The translations under genes and the position numbers were made by a program. The notes beneath the pieces were generated by a model. The model had not been told where the DNA came from. It saw nothing but the letters and a program-made list of their open reading frames with translations, and ran no database searches. A stretch of 6,960 bases of DNA, from contig JAEDGF010000090.1 in NCBI GenBank assembly GCA_016297645.1, positions 1 through 6,960 on the forward strand, read 5' to 3'. Positions 6,906 to 6,960 of the stretch are shown one piece after another (position 1 is the stretch's first letter; every line of letters starts with the position of its first letter). This DNA comes from Clostridiaceae bacterium (GTDB lineage Bacteria; Bacillota; Clostridia; Oscillospirales; Acutalibacteraceae).

Positions 6906-6960
6906 TTCGGGCTGAGTTGAAAGCTCGGGCAGAAATTGTTTCGGGCTGAATTGAAAGCTC
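6906..6960. repeat. Short direct repeat after gpmI, truncated by window end
   Basis: A 21-base unit at 6906-6926 recurs at 6940-6960 with one G-to-A difference, a 34-base period. The bases between them (from 6925) begin with a partial copy, so TCGGGC appears three times (6907, 6925, 6941). The first copy can fold into a 7-bp hairpin (6912-6918 with 6922-6928, loop GAA, including G-U pairs); the second breaks one pair. It starts one base after the gpmI stop and may continue beyond the window. No T-run terminator is visible. Confidence 0.65.

Noticed and set aside
6906..6960. Start of a CRISPR array.
   Set aside because: The 13-base gap between copies is too short for spacers, part of the gap is itself a degenerate copy, and no cas gene is present.

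Overview
This window most likely comes from a clostridial Firmicute, probably a gut Ruminococcaceae/Oscillospiraceae-type organism. The evidence is AGGAG-type Shine-Dalgarno sites before most genes, a sigma-A-like promoter, hairpin plus T-run terminators, a cofactor-independent phosphoglycerate mutase, and the pgk-tpiA-gpmI order familiar from clostridia. The family placement is an inference from style, not from a marker gene. All credible genes lie on the + strand.

Positions 1-150 hold the 3' end of an upstream transcript. Its last 75 bases can fold into two stem-loops, one carrying a tRNA T-arm-like motif, and a strong intrinsic terminator follows. I could not assign the RNA to a family, and the same stretch also reads as the last 24 codons of an open frame. 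Positions 150-579 contain no convincing intact gene. They hold a good Shine-Dalgarno site opening a 9-codon reading frame, and a longer frame offset by +1 that looks like a decayed or frameshifted small gene.

Positions 580-2305 encode a two-gene ABC-2 type exporter: an ATPase with an unusual Ala-rich N-terminal extension and an atypical Q-loop, then a six-helix permease that overlaps it by 20 bases. A cyclase-family metal hydrolase (kynurenine-formamidase-like) follows 31 bases later, at 2337-2942, probably in the same transcript.

A 311-base spacer (2943-3253) carries a perfect 12-base palindrome and a well-spaced promoter that drives the lower-glycolysis cluster: pgk (3254-4450), tpiA (4602-5369) and gpmI (5390-6904). 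Between pgk and tpiA lies a structured 58-base inverted repeat followed by an 11-bp hairpin with a short T-run, which may act as a partial terminator or processing site. The three enzymes convert 1,3-bisphosphoglycerate to 3-phosphoglycerate, interconvert the triose phosphates, and convert 3- to 2-phosphoglycerate. Neither gap nor eno is in the window. From 6906 a short near-perfect direct repeat starts right after the gpmI stop and runs off the end.

Most of the window is ordinary core metabolism plus a small exporter. I see no defence system, mobile element, CRISPR array or biosynthetic cluster. The parts most worth checking are the unidentified RNA-like 3' end at 1-75, the broken small gene at 217-508, the structured pgk-tpiA spacer and the repeat at the right edge.
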